A stretch of DNA of 64,000 nt from the NCBI GenBank assembly GCA_964247055.1, contig OZ176051.1, positions 7,440,001 through 7,504,000 of the forward strand, given 5' to 3'. Under the pieces are notes generated by a model. The model was given only the letters and a program-made list of their open reading frames with translations, ran no database searches and was not told the DNA's origin. The stretch comes from Paragordius varius. Lineage: Eukaryota > Nematomorpha. The position numbers were made by a program, and so were the translations under genes. Shown piece by piece: positions 26,881 through 41,300 of the stretch; position 1 is the first letter of the stretch, and each line of letters opens with the position of its first letter.

Positions 26881-28131
26881 TGACCCCCGATTTTGTACAC
26901 TATTTTTTGCATTATTATTGGGTATAGCAACAATGGATAGTTTTATATCCCAAAGCCATTTAAAATTAATAAGGCAAAGTGAAAGATCTGTTTTCTTTAA
27001 TTTTTTATAAACATTGTACAAATTCTTTTAAAAAAATGCAAAATTGTAAAAAAATCCTAATTTCATTTTCCGCCACTTTTTCTATTAACTTCTTTAATCG
27101 CTATTGCAACAGGAAAATAAATATATATTATGGTTAGAAATGTAAATGTAAATAAAAATTAAATTATAAATTAAATGATAAATGAAACAAGCCATTTAAT
27201 TATTGCTCAATTCCAATCCCAATATTAAATGTGCTTTTTTCAAGTGTTAATATAGTTTATTATGTTTTTGATATTATTTGAAAGTAACTAATTTTTTTAT
27301 AGGATTGGTACTAATTTTACCCCATATCGATATGGAACCATTACCACAAAAGGGCAAATGATGTTAAATCATTAGTAAGGCCCAAAATAAACAGTACCAT
27401 TATAATGATATTATCTATATATATATATATATATCAGTATTTTTTACCACCCCCCCCCAATTTTGCAGTTTTTTGAATACAAAAATGATGCTATGCCGTG
27501 AAGGATTTCTATAATCAAAATATATTTTTGTAAAGTTTGATTTACTTTGGGTGGATTATATATATTCGTCTAAAATCGAGATGTATAAAAAATATACTGA
27601 TAAAACATATATATTCTCATAGGAAAATCTATCAATATCATAGTAATTATAGTTTGGCCTTTACTAGTGATTTTTGAAAGTCGTTGTATCGATATCAGAA
27701 AATCGCAAAATGTCCGCACTTGTTAATTTTTTTGGTAAAAACTAAATGCTGGATTCTCAAAAAGAGAGGAGATGTATATAACAAAAGAATAATTTTATTA
27801 AGAGATAAGCTCAGCAAATCCCAAATTTTGTGCCCATTAAATGGGATAGTCTCAAAAAAAACCGGCCAAGATTGAGCCAAAAAAATTTTAAATATACGCT
27901 TAATTTCGACACCAAAATAGGTTTTTTGAAAAAATAAATATTTTGCCTCAAACATTAATCTATAACCAACGAGAACGAATATGTTAAAATAATAATTTAA
28001 TTACATGCAAAAAATTTTATTGTATTATATGCAAAATTTTCGACACATGGTAGTATTCAAGGATGAACTAAAAAAAATTTAAATGCTAAAATTCAAGTGA
28101 TTAATATAATTAGCGTTTTGTCAAAGCATAG

Positions 28132-28705
28132 TTTATATAATGAAACATGATGGAAACGGTAAAGAACGCTTTAGGTCTATACAAATACGCTTTCTATGAT
28201 GCTGTACATTTTGATGTCAGAAATAAGTTAAAATGTTTGTTAGTCAAATTTATGCCAAATATAAGTTGTTATTAATAAAAACTACCAAAGGTAGATTTTA
28301 AAATGTGAGGTGATAGAAATGTTAGCATCATCGAATCACATTGAAAGTGCTTCAGTATCTTAAAACGTTTTTATCTCGTATCATGCCTCAAAACAGTATG
28401 AAGTACCCTTCAATAAATGTTTTTAATTTTTTAGAAAATTATCCATTTCTTAGTAAAAAAGAAATTAATCGCGCAATCTCGACACTTATGCATTTATTTT
28501 AACACTTGGATACAACACATTCATTTCAGTCCTTCGAGTAAAATTGAGGTAGTTGGATACCCCAGACCTGTTTAAAATAAATTCTTTAAAAAATATGGAT
28601 GGAATCGAAACCATGGCAAAATTTTGCACTTCTATAACATTAATAAACCGAAATATATAATTAATTTTATTCACAAATACTCGATATTACTTATTTTAGC
28701 TAAAT
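28132..28705. repeat. dispersed repeat motif, second cluster (also at +4405)
   Basis: A partial minus-strand copy (about 28132-28220, containing CATGATGGAAACGG) is followed by a plus-strand copy (about 28296-28430) and then by a second block (28495-28705, AACACTTGGATACAACAC...) that recurs at 63800-64000. The arrangement suggests a composite repeat family rather than a gene. A further plus-strand copy of the first motif is at about 38256-38400. Confidence 0.7.
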
Positions 28706-29343
28706 CCGAAAGGTATCAACATGACAAATGTGAAATGGTAAAATTAAAAGATAATACAAAATTAATCGCTTTTTCTATTTCTATCATCGTTAAATGTTAA
28801 AATAATTAGCTTTGATTTACCCTAATATTAAATGAAGACGATATTTTGCAAAAATGTTGTAAAATAAAAATAGCGTCGAAGTAGTTTGATATAGTGCTTC
28901 ATGATTTTATTAGACGGTTTTTTATATAATTCAGGATAGAAGCAATTCGAATTCGGACCGTTTCTTTAAGTAGTTTTTAAGAAATATTACCTTAAATACA
29001 GACTGAGCTATTAAAAATATCCAAATTTAAATTGAAGCGTTAACAAGATTTGCCCATTTGCCATTTTCTGTTATGGTGCAGGGACCATAAAAATGTAAAT
29101 CATTGCTTAAACCATTCGTAAGCGTCAAAAGCACCATGATATGCTGATATATTTTCCTAACAGAATATATATTTTTTATTAGGATTTTCGAGGATACCAT
29201 GTATATTACAATAAATTTAACTATACATCGGGATACCGTTAGCTTATTTATTATTTTAGGTAACATATTTTTTATTTCTTAAATCGACTGATGACAGATG
29301 AATCTGTGCCACAATGTTTAAATCTTTGAAGGGATATTTAAAA

Positions 29344-32300
29344 CCAATATGTGCACTGATGATGATAAAACAAACAGAAAAATTATACAAAATTTGTTAA
29401 AGGAAGCAAAAGAAGGAAAAAGAAAATAAATAAGTCACGGATCAATAAAATTATTTCTAAAGGTAAGAGTTAAGGTGTGCACTTTCCAAAATTAAAGTTA
29501 ACTTTCCTTGATATGGAGAAAAGATATGGTAAATATTGAAAAGCAAGTCTGGGGAATATTTATTAAAACAAAATGTCACTACCTAGGAGATAGGTTACTA
29601 ATCTATTATTAATTTAGATGAATTGCACGTAGCACGCACCTTAAATACAAATTTTTATTGTATTTTGATTTATTTTCATATTTTTAACAGAGCCTAATAA
29701 AATGCGTATTGTATTGAGTATAATAAAGCATCATCCATAATATATAGATATTAATTATTTATAAATTTATCGATTATTTTTTGTAACTTAACTAAAAATA
29801 TTTTTTTGCTAAAATTTGTTTGTATATAATTATATCATTAGTCAAACCATTTTCACTCTTAGTTAAGTTTTTATAGTTCATCTTAACCCCTAAAAAAATT
29901 AATAAACTTGAGCAACATTTAAAAAGTAATTAAGAGCAGATTTTGAAATCAATATATTACTTTCTTTAAGTTTTGATCGTTGTGCCCAAAGAAACGTTTG
30001 TTAATAAAGCGTTTAATATGGCGTGGACAAGGCATAAAAATTACACAGTAGTGTATGGCAAAAAACAATATTAGTCCATAAAAGAATAAAAAAATATTTT
30101 TTAAAAAAACAAGGGGATATTATTGATATGAGTACTAGGTTTGTTTTTTTAGAAAAAAAACATTTTTCTTTGATGGACCTATAATTAATGCCATAAGTTA
30201 CTGTAATATAATCAATATTTTCGAGATCATTTTAATGAATTAATCTTTTCAACACTTTAAAAAGCACTGATTGTTTTGGAAATATTTTATTGGTTGATTT
30301 TCATTTTTAATTTGTTGCCTTAATCGCAAAAGGGGTGTCCAAAAAGCGGTTCGCATGCGCTCCAAAATATATTTGTAGCCCTCTAGGATTTCAACAAAAC
30401 CCAAACATAAATTTTTAAATTCATGATATTTACAAAATATAAGCGAAATAATATCTTTAAACAAAATTTTTTAATACGGCTTTAGATGAAGTCAATTTGT
30501 AGTTATGTCGTAGGTATATTTTCGCCAACTTGTAGGGTTAGGTGTAAGGGATTTTATATATCTTCAAAAATATATATGATATTGGACCTAATAACGATTA
30601 CTCTATGGCGTTTTAGGCACACCACAGACCATTTATTACCTTTTTTAATTCTACCCATGACGAATAAAAAATGATTTAACTACTATGAAATAGGCATAAA
30701 TTTATTCATTCTATAGTCTTTTAGCGTATAAATATAATCGTAAAAAATATATCAAGCTTTTAGCTGCCTTAGTTATCTTACAATATTTTTGTTTTTTTAG
30801 GATAGTTGTATCTTAGAGCGTTTAAATATTAAAAAATAATATTTTTGCACTATAAATTTATAAAAAATGCTAATTTTGACTAAATAAATATTTTTTAAAA
30901 AATGCGTCTTTTTACAATTTTTTTTGCATTGTTGAAGCGTACTTCATCCTTTTTTAGGCATGATTAAAACGATATATAAACGAATTTAGATATTATAAAA
31001 ACACCTTTTCTATATAATTTGATGATACTAACATCTCTATCGCCTCAGAATTGTAATTAAAATATATAAAATGTGTTTTTATATAAAAATCCCCTAAATT
31101 CGAAAATAATCGAACCTTCAAATTAAAAGCTAGCAATGTTCAGCATTATCAAATAATATGGAAAAAGTGTTTTACAATATCTAAAAGTGTTTTCATACCG
31201 TTTCCATCATGTCTAAAAAATAGTAGAAAGACGCTTCAAGAAAATTTTGCTAAAAATTAATTTATTACGATATTTCTTCATGACCCCCGATTTTGTACAC
31301 TATTTTTTGCATTATTATTGGGTATAGCAACAATGGATAGTTTTATATCCCAAAGCCATTTAAAATTAATAAGGCAAAGTGAAAGATCTGTTTTCTTTAA
31401 TTTTTTATAAACATTGTACAAATTCTTTTAAAAAAATGCAAAATTGTAAAAAAATCCTAATTTCATTTTCCGCCACTTTTTCTATTAACTTCTTTAATCG
31501 CTATTGCAACAGGAAAATAAATATATATTATGGTTAGAAATGTAAATGTAAATAAAAATTAAATTATAAATTAAATGATAAATGAAACAAGCCATTTAAT
31601 TATTGCTCAATTCCAATCCCAATATTAACTGTGCTTTTTTCAAGTGTTAATATAGTTTATTATGTTTTTGATATTATTTGAAAGTAACTAATTTTTTTAT
31701 AGGATTGGTACTAATTTTACCCCATATCGATATGGAACCATTACCACAAAAGGGCAAATGATGTTAAATCATTAGTAAGGCCCAAAATAAACAGTACCAT
31801 TATAATGATATTATCTATATATATATATATATATATCAGTATTTTTTACCACCCCCCCCCCCCAATTTTGCAGTTTTTTGAATACAAAAATGATGCTATG
31901 CCGTGAAGGATTTCTATAATCAAAATATATTTTTGTAAAGTTTGATTTACTTTGGGTGGATTATATATATTCGTCTAAAATCGAGATGTATAAAAAATAT
32001 ACTGATAAAACATATATATTCTCATAGGAAAATCTATCAATATCATAGTAATTATAGTTTGGCCTTTACTAGTGATTTTTGAAAGTCGTTGTATCGATAT
32101 CAGAAAATCGCAAAATGTCCGCACTTGTTAATTTTTTTGGTAAAAACTAAATGCTGGATTCTCAAAAAGAGAGGAGATGTATATAACAAAAGAATAATTT
32201 TATTAAGAGATAAGCTCAGCAAATCCCAAATTTTGTGCCCATTAAATGGGATAGTCTCAAAAAAAACCGGCCAAGATTGAGCCAAAAAAATTTTAAATAT

Positions 32301-33748
32301 ACGCTTAATTTCGACACCAAAATAGGTTTTTTGAAAAAATAAATATTTTGCCTCAAACATTAATCTATAACCAACGAGAACGAATATGTTAAAATAATAA
32401 TTTAATTACATGCAAAAAATTTTATTGTATTATATGCAAAATTTTCGACACATGGTAGTATTCAAGGATGAACTAAAAAAAATTTAAATGCTAAAATTCA
32501 AGTGATTAATATAATTAGCGTTTTGTCAAAGCATAGTTTATATAATGAAACATGATGGAAACGGTAAAGAACGCTTTAGGTCTATACAAATACGCTTTCT
32601 ATGATGCTGTACATTTTGATGTCAGAAATAAGTTAAAATGTTTGTTAGTCAAATTTATGCCAAATATAAGTTGTTATTAATAAAAACTACCAAAGGTAGA
32701 TTTTAAAATGTGAGGTGATAGAAATGTTAGCATCATCGAATCACATTGAAAGTGCTTCAGTATCTTAAAACGTTTTTATCTCGTATCATGCCTCAAAACA
32801 GTATGAAGTACCCTTCAATAAATGTTTTTAATTTTTTAGAAAATTATCCATTTCTTAGTAAAAAAGAAATTAATCGCGCAATCTCGACACTTATGCATTT
32901 ATTTTAACACTTGGATACAACACATTCATTTCAGTCCTTCGAGTAAAATTGAGGTAGTTGGATACCCCAGACCTGTTTAAAATAAATTCTTTAAAAAATA
33001 TGGATGGAATCGAAACCATGGCAAAATTTTGCACTTCTATAACATTAATAAACCGAAATATATAATTAATTTTATTCACAAATACTCGATATTACTTATT
33101 TTAGCTAAATCCGAAAGGTATCAACATGACAAATGTGAAATGGTAAAATTAAAAGATAATACAAAATTAATCGCTTTTTCTATTTCTATCATCGTTAAAT
33201 GTTAAAATAATTAGCTTTGATTTACCCTAATATTAAATGAAGACGATATTTTGCAAAAATGTTGTAAAATAAAAATAGCGTCGAAGTAGTTTGATATAGT
33301 GCTTCATGATTTTATTAGACGGTTTTTTATATAATTCAGGATAGAAGCAATTCGAATTCGGACCGTTTCTTTAAGTAGTTTTTAAGAAATATTACCTTAA
33401 ATACAGACTGAGCTATTAAAAATATCCAAATTTAAATTGAAGCGTTAACAAGATTTGCCCATTTGCCATTTTCTGTTATGGTGCAGGGACCATAAAAATG
33501 TAAATCATTGCTTAAACCATTCGTAAGCGTCAAAAGCACCATGATATGCTGATATATTTTCCTAACAGAATATATATTTTTTATTAGGATTTTCGAGGAT
33601 ACCATGTATATTACAATAAATTTAACTATATATCGGGATACCGTTAGCTTATTTATTATTTTAGGTAACATATTTTTTATTTCTTAAATCGACTGATGAC
33701 AGATGAATCTGTGCCACAATGTTTAAATCTTTGAAGGGATATTTAAAA
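29344..33748. repeat. 4.4-kb tandem duplication, copy 2
   Basis: Second copy of 24944-29343. The junction between copies is at the shared string CCAATATGTGCACTGATG (about 29344), and the right copy ends at GGGATATTTAAAA near 33748. Slightly longer TA and C tracts than copy 1. No exon of either flanking gene could be placed in it, though the missing 5' exon(s) of the PRUNE gene could lie anywhere upstream of 33856. Confidence 0.95.
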
Positions 33749-33855
33749 TTCTGCCGTGAAAGAATAGTAATATATTTTGAATTATGTTTTAATTATTATT
33801 ATTTAAATATGTATTTGATTTACTATTATAATGTTTGTTTTGATATATTTAATAG

Positions 33856-35272
33856 GAAACAGTTATCAAAGATAATAATGACATAAATAATGCACCATTG
33901 GACATACATCTCCATGGAATTATTGGAAATTCAGCATGCGACTTGGATTCTGTGGTTTCTGCTGTAGTTTATGCTTATTATCTTGCTACCGTATATTATT
34001 TTTAATAAATTTATTAATGACTTCTCAATCTTATTAAAAGCATACAGTTCAAAAACTTTTTTTAATATTGGTGTAATTTTTAAAATTTGATGTTAACGAA
34101 TTCACATATTTTATGCATTGTTTTTTTTCATTAGAAACAGCAAAATCACCAGAAAAGCGTGGATGAAAAAAACAAGATTTTCTATTTTCCTATTCTAAAT
34201 ATTGATCGTTCTGAATACAAACTAAAAACCGAAGTTTGTTATTGGCTAAACAGGAGTGATATTAATCAAAGTGACCTAATATTTAAAGATCATCCCTGTT
34301 TAGTACAAGATAGGGATTGGCTTCAAAAGTGAATTTTTTATTTGACTTATTGATTAGTATTAATAACCCTATTTTTCTATTATATTTTCAATTATCTAGT
34401 TTTACATTGATAATAATTAAATAATAAATATTTTTAAACAAACATAAAAGCTTTATAAACGCTTGATATTTTATTATTTCAGAGTTTTAGTTTTAACCCT
34501 TGTGGATCATAATGTGTCTGATTGGGCTAATGTGAATCCCTCTATACCCATTGTTCAAATCATTGATCATCATAAAAAATCACCGTTTGTTGAATAGTAT
34601 ATATATAATTTATTTCTTTTATGACAAAAACTATTTTTTATCTGGTAAACTTTTCCAAATTCAAATTATATCATGCTGCGTATTTTATATTACGTTTGGG
34701 AATTGTATGTATAAATAATATGCGCAACCTTGGAAGCTGAGATGAAACATACGAATATATATATATAGTGTGAGATTTATTAACCTGATAATAAAATTTT
34801 ATAACCGGACATATATCAAATTTAACGTAATGATTCTGCATTTGTTATGTAATATCATTTTTATGAAAAAAACGTTTTTTTCCGCCACCAGATAAGACTG
34901 AATATTTTTCTGGTTGTCAAAAGCTTAGATATGGTAATTAAGGTGAAGAGATATATAATTTTATTATTTTTATTTTAAAGAATTTAATCAAACTCCTTAT
35001 ATTTAATATCAAAGCGTTGCAGATTTAAATTAATGTTGTAAAATGGCAAACAATTTGATTTTTAGATTTTCTAAAAATATAATAATTAGGTATGTATGCC
35101 TAAATTTAAAATTATTACATATTCATTTTCGTACAATCGCATTTAGATTTTACTTTTTACAGCTTTATTTTTTCATTTATCCATTAATTTTAATATCCGC
35201 TTTAAAAATAATTGATAATTTAATCATATTATTTTCTAAAAAAATTTATTAAAATTATTTAATCATAAACTG

Positions 35273-35324
<52 letters not shown>

Positions 35325-38300
35325 AACAAAATCTAAAATATGCCAGTTTTATGACATACAAATTATCTTATTAACGATTAACTCTAAAAAAAATACTAGT
35401 AAATCAAAGTTTTTATTTTTATCTTATATAATATAACACATAATCTGTTACCTAATTCATTTCTTTTTCCAGTTTTTATTTTTTTAAAACATCTTTTTTA
35501 CCATTTTATATACCATTTACAGTTCAAATTCACCCTTAAACAATTCAAATCACCCTTGAACAATTCAAATTCACCCTCGAACAATTCAAATTTACCCTCA
35601 AATAAATAACATGTTTTTTAAGATTAAAAATTACCTATATTTTAATATATTTTTAAAAAATAAAATTTTGTTTTAAATTAAAATAATACTGAAAAAAATA
35701 ATTAATTATGCCATAAAGATTTATTTTATATTAATAATGAGTTATATTAGTTCGAAAACACATAATTTATTTTTAGGGTGAATTTGAATTGTTCGAGGGT
35801 GAATTTGAACTGTAAATGGTATATTATGGAAAAATATTTATTTTTTTATAAATTATGTTAAAGTGGACCAAAAACAACGATAGAACAGGTAGGCTCATGT
35901 TCAACACTCGTTGCTGATATCATTTTCAGAGATCAAGATGCTTGCTGTTACATGGATAATTGTGTTATGGAATGGCTTTACGGTAATTATATACATATTT
36001 GGTCTTTTTTTGTACCTAAAAAGTATAAAAATATATTACATGTACCTTGTAATACTATCCTGGTATGTTTTACTGTTTTAATAACACTTTTTTGCACCTG
36101 GAAATATATAAGTTTTATAACTTTTTTTGTATCCTGATGACTATTTTCAAATAAATCTTGTCATCTCTTTGTTGGAATAACAAATTATGTAGGATGTTTG
36201 TTACCTATTTATGGAGCACTGTGAATGACCTTGAAATATTGTCGTTTTTTCAAGGATAATATATAAAATGTTCTGGCGAAAATTAATTATTTTTATTTTG
36301 TGTGGTGTATCAATTATTTCTTTGGTAGTATCTTTCATAATAAAATTAATTGTAAAAATAAAACACATTAAAAGACTAATCTGAAAATAAACCGTATTTT
36401 TTACACGTATATAATATAACCTATATTTTTGGCTACCTGATAAGCAGTAGCGCTAATAAATCAGTAGGACACCTAATTTTTATTTCACAATTGTATACAA
36501 AAATTAAAACTAAAAAATATAATATCCATTATTAATTATTACTTTTATGTTTTGTTAAATTTTTTTAGCAACGATAATGTTGGATACAATATGTTTGGAC
36601 CCGATGGCCGGTCGAGCCACTATAAAAGATGTCGAAATATGTGAACGAATTCAAAGCCATATGCCTGGTTTAATATCACGGAAGTACACTTTATACACTG
36701 ACCTGGTTAAGGCTAAAATGGATATCTCTGGTAAAATTTTTTGAAAGATTCAAGCATTATTATCTTTTATGTCCCTTAAAATTATTTGTTCCTTTTTATT
36801 GTTTTTAAATGTTAAAGAGGGTGATAGTTTTTTATGACTATTTCTATGTAATTTAAAATTTTGCGTCGAATTTTTTGTAGTTATACCAATTACTTAGTCG
36901 TACACATTTATAACTGATTTTTAAGTTTTGTTTAAACCTTAATGATAGATAGTTTTAAATATATTTATATAGATTATAAACACGATAAGGATATATTTAG
37001 CATTTTTATATTGATTAATGGTCATTTAGGGTTAACAAACGAAGAATTATTTATGAAAGATATCAAATGTGTAAGAAATAGCGATGATACCATTCCAATT
37101 GCTTCATTCCCGATTTTAGTACAGGTTATTTTTTAATGTATGTTTTTCATATTTATATATTTTTTTAAATTTGAAGTCTTATATTTACTTTTGGAAAAAC
37201 AAATATTTTTTTGTTGCAATGATATGTTATTAAGCTAAAGTTTTAGCAAATAAAAATTTGTTTAAAATCATAAAAATAAAACTAACTTAAATGATGTTTT
37301 TTATTTTTTCCTATTTATAATATAATTATGTCAAAATATATGATGTGTATATGAAACATTCATAAATTAAAATAATTTAGCTTATTCACCAAATTTTAAC
37401 ATTGATCCTATTATATTTTATATTTACTTTTGGACATAATTCCCTTTGTTAAAAATCTTTTAGGAAGGTATAAATACCGATATAAAACATCATAAAAATG
37501 CTATATATTTTAATATCCCCTTTAAAATCTATTAATTTAAACTTTATAACAAACAAAAAATTGTATCTTTTGTTCCTTTTTTTATTAGAATATAATCATA
37601 AACCGTTGGCCAAATATCATTGATGCCTTTGATGAGTTTTGCCGGAAACATAATTTTAAATGCTTCGTCATGCTTGGTATTCATTTCCCATGTACAACAC
37701 CAATATCGAAACCATTTGAAAGCAGTACGCAAAACAGTTTGAATGAAAGTGTCAATGTCCAAAATAACGAAAAAACTAGGAGAGACATAGCTGTTTATGC
37801 AGCTGGTGATACAGATTTATTGACTAACTTGTGTAATTTTCTATTGTCCTACAACACAGACGATGGCAATGTTTTGGAACTTGAAGAGTTATCTCTTCAA
37901 GATTTTTCACTACCACATAATGTGTCAAATTTCGATCATATTGCGCTTCGACTGTTTGAACAACATAATATAAAAGCTACGCGAAAACAAATACTCCCTA
38001 TCATAGAAGAATATATGGTAAGAAAATAGCCATCGTTTAATTGTGCTGTAGTCTGTGTTAAGAAGAGTTACAAAAATTAGATCCACCAAACTGCTAGTGT
38101 TTGTTACGGGAAAATTGCTTTAGATTGCTTTTGCAATGTAATTATTGCATGAATAAATATGCTTTATATATGTGCTCAGATTAGTTTTTACGGTTTTTAT
38201 AGATTATATAAATTGTGTTTTTTTGTATTATAATTCACTAATTCAATCTTAAAATTATGAAGCGATAGAAGTGTTTAGCATCATCAAATTATATAAAAAA

Positions 38301-41300
38301 TTCAATATTTAAAAGTTTTTAATACCCGTTTCCATTAATACTAAAGATAGTATGAAGTAGCCTCAACAAAATTTTGCTAAAAATTATTTTATGCATATAT
38401 TTTTTTGACGTCAAAACTTAGAATATATTTAAAAATTTTATAGCGCAATCCCCGCATTTTTGCATTTATTTTAAAGGAACTAACCATTTTAGAATTAAGA
38501 AAAAATTTGGAACTTTCGGAAACATCATAAAATATTTTAAAAATATTGTTTTGCTTTTTATAGGCAGTTTATAATGTATTATAAATTTGGAATGAACGAT
38601 TTTGCATTCATCGAAAAAAATTTATTACACAACATGTCATATTTTGTCCTTTTATGGAGAACTTACCACAAAAGTGTAAATATCTTTCTTATATCACCCA
38701 TAAAAACCAAAACCAAAAGATCAAAATATGAATATATCCTGTTTTTGTGGATGGGTTAATTCTTATTATGTTTTATCTTAGTTTTTTAAGTGTATCAGGC
38801 GATTGCGGCTTTTAGTGTTAGTTAAATTTACTTATTTATTATCCATATCGATTATATCATTTACTCACAAGCCTTTAAATGTTAAAATTATTGCTATAAA
38901 GATTCATGATTATTTTTTAGCATCTGCCATAGGTTTATAATTAATCAATAATTATAAGAAAAAGAGATATTATTAGAAAAATCTCACAATAGCTAAAGTG
39001 CAGCAAGTTATATGGTTTTTGCACACAGAGTCACTTTAAAAAAGTGACCTTATTTGTTGTATAAAATAATAAAAAATAGTGCGTAGGTGCAAAATAATAT
39101 TTATCGATTTACTAGAAATATTTTTAATGTATCTAAATATTTAATTAAGGAGCATCTTAGAACAATAATATTATAACTAGAATAAATCAATGATTATATA
39201 AATTGAATATTAACGTTTTAGGAATGCTTTAAATCAGGAACGAGCACAACGGGCTGTCGAAAGATATGGCATTAATTAGTATTTCCTCAATTTCAAAAAT
39301 GAGAAAAATGAAAACATATAAATAATATTTAATTCACCAATTTTCACTAGTGCGTTGCCAATTGCAAAAACTTATTCGGTAAATTTATTCAAAAAGAAAT
39401 ATTAAGTCAACTGTGAACATTTAGTAATTTATGGATGGTCTTTATTAGATAATTTTCCATTTTTCGCCGGTCTCACATAAGTGTTGGACCCCCCTTCTTT
39501 AAAACACATAGCTTTTATGCATATTAAATCTAAATCTGTTAAATTTATTCGTATAGTGCGCAACTATAAAAAAATTGCCCTATTTGGGCAAATGTAAATA
39601 TTTTTACACGCAAGTTTTACCTAATAAAAAATATATTCACAAATTAGATAATATCGGCATATATTTGGTTATGAGAGATAAGCATATTTGAGTCAAAAAT
39701 GCGAAATTTAGCAACTTTTCGGTTTTTTGCAGGGCGGATGATGCATAATTGTCAAATTGAAAATACAATTAAAAATTCTAATAGTTTAACCCTTCGATAA
39801 CTTATAAATTATGATTTTAAATGAAATATTTATGACAGTTTAAAAAATTATTGATGGAAATCCTTATTTTTTTTAACCAGCAAATTAAACCATTTGAGGC
39901 AATAATACCCTAACATGCCATTTTAAAATTCAAGCCCTTTTTTAAAAAAACTTGCGTAAAAACTGGTTATTATACTTTACTGATTTTGACATTTATATAT
40001 GTTATAGGGCTTTTTGGTATGACGGTTACAACTAATTAAGGTTAAATAGGCATTTAACCGCGAAACATTTTTTAAATTTTACGACATATCTCTTTATTAA
40101 AGGATACAGATTGATTTAAAATATACCATGAAAAATAAATTTTAATGTTGTGGCTAGCATTATATTTTTATGTATATTGAGCTTGATCCTAAATATTTTT
40201 AGTTAATTATATATTGAAATTCAAATTTATATCAAAATCTAAGGATGAAGATATAATTACTGATATAAACATTGCAACATTTGATGATTTCGCTGAAAGG
40301 ACAGATAATGAATTTCCGTTCATATCAGATTTTATGGGGGAAAATGCGTCACCCCACATATTTACCTTTGATATGGGTAATTAATATTCTCTAACAAATT
40401 TTTAGCGCTAAAATCATAATTTTATAATTTTCCATTTTGCTTATACCATAATTGAAAATCAGATTCGATAATGCCTGAATTGGATATAGAACGTCTGAAT
40501 CAAGCTTCAATTCATTTAGCTAATGAATCTATTCAACATGCCCTAACAAACATAGACCAATTAAAGTGTACAATTTCTTGCTCGCCTCCACAGTTTACAA
40601 CTGTCAACCCCTACACCGATATGGCCATTGTAGATAAGAATCATGATTTAACTGTCACTGACTCGTTGGAAACTTTAGACGTTAATGAGAAAGTAGATGA
40701 TTTGAATACAAACCCATTTCTTTCGGTTGCGCCTAGTGATAGCTTTTTCCTTATTAAAGATGAAATTAATGAAACATTAAATGAATCTGCGTTCATCAAA
40801 TTATGGGGAGATGGTAATGAGCATATCGATAAACCGTACGACTTTATTAATAGCCAGAATGATCAAGACATGGTATAAACTAAAATAGCTTTTACCGTCT
40901 TTGTTACACATTAATTTTTTTTATTTCGATTTCCATTTGTTTAGACAAAACAACCTGGAACACCTTCGTTTGATATAATATCTGGCCACGATATTTATTA
41001 TAAAAAAGATATTGGACATGAACAGGATAAAGGCAAATATTTTAGGGATGACACAAAACAAATAAAACCCTTAAATGAAAATAGTGGCATGATGGAAACA
41101 TCTAACAAAAGTTATAAAAAATCAATATCTCAAAGTTTTGAAACAAATGATTATCAACCTGTTAAATTTCATGTTGGACGCACTATCTCAGCATCTCTCG
41201 ATCTCGAAGATAAAGTCAAACCGTCTTTTAACCAATTTGTTGGTAGAAAAGACTCCAATCCATTTCGAACTAATTATTCTTGTGGAGAATCACGAAACAA

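Larger units (their letters stand above)
24944..29343. repeat. 4.4-kb tandem duplication, copy 1
   Basis: This segment is repeated immediately downstream (29344-33748) with an offset of 4,400 bp rising to 4,405 bp. The copies differ by a handful of substitutions (for example at 25326, 27238 and 29226) and by the lengths of a (TA)n tract near 27417 and a C-run near 27450. The content is non-coding as far as I can see: AT-rich DNA with several copies of a dispersed repeat motif in both orientations. It lies just upstream of the K2P start codon. Confidence 0.95.

Noticed and set aside
27441-27455. Run of C bases as a G-quadruplex or regulatory site
   Set aside because: A simple homopolymer that differs in length between the two duplication copies; nothing else supports a function.
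34483-34588. VDHN instead of VDHH in PRUNE as a lost catalytic residue
   Set aside because: Family II pyrophosphatases and yeast exopolyphosphatase also show a non-DHH motif there, with the DHH motif in the following IIDHH, which is intact here.
35511-35600. The tandem AATTCAAATTCACCCT repeats as a CRISPR or telomere-like array
   Set aside because: The units are contiguous without spacers, belong to the end of a MITE, and recur at every copy of that MITE; the genome is eukaryotic.
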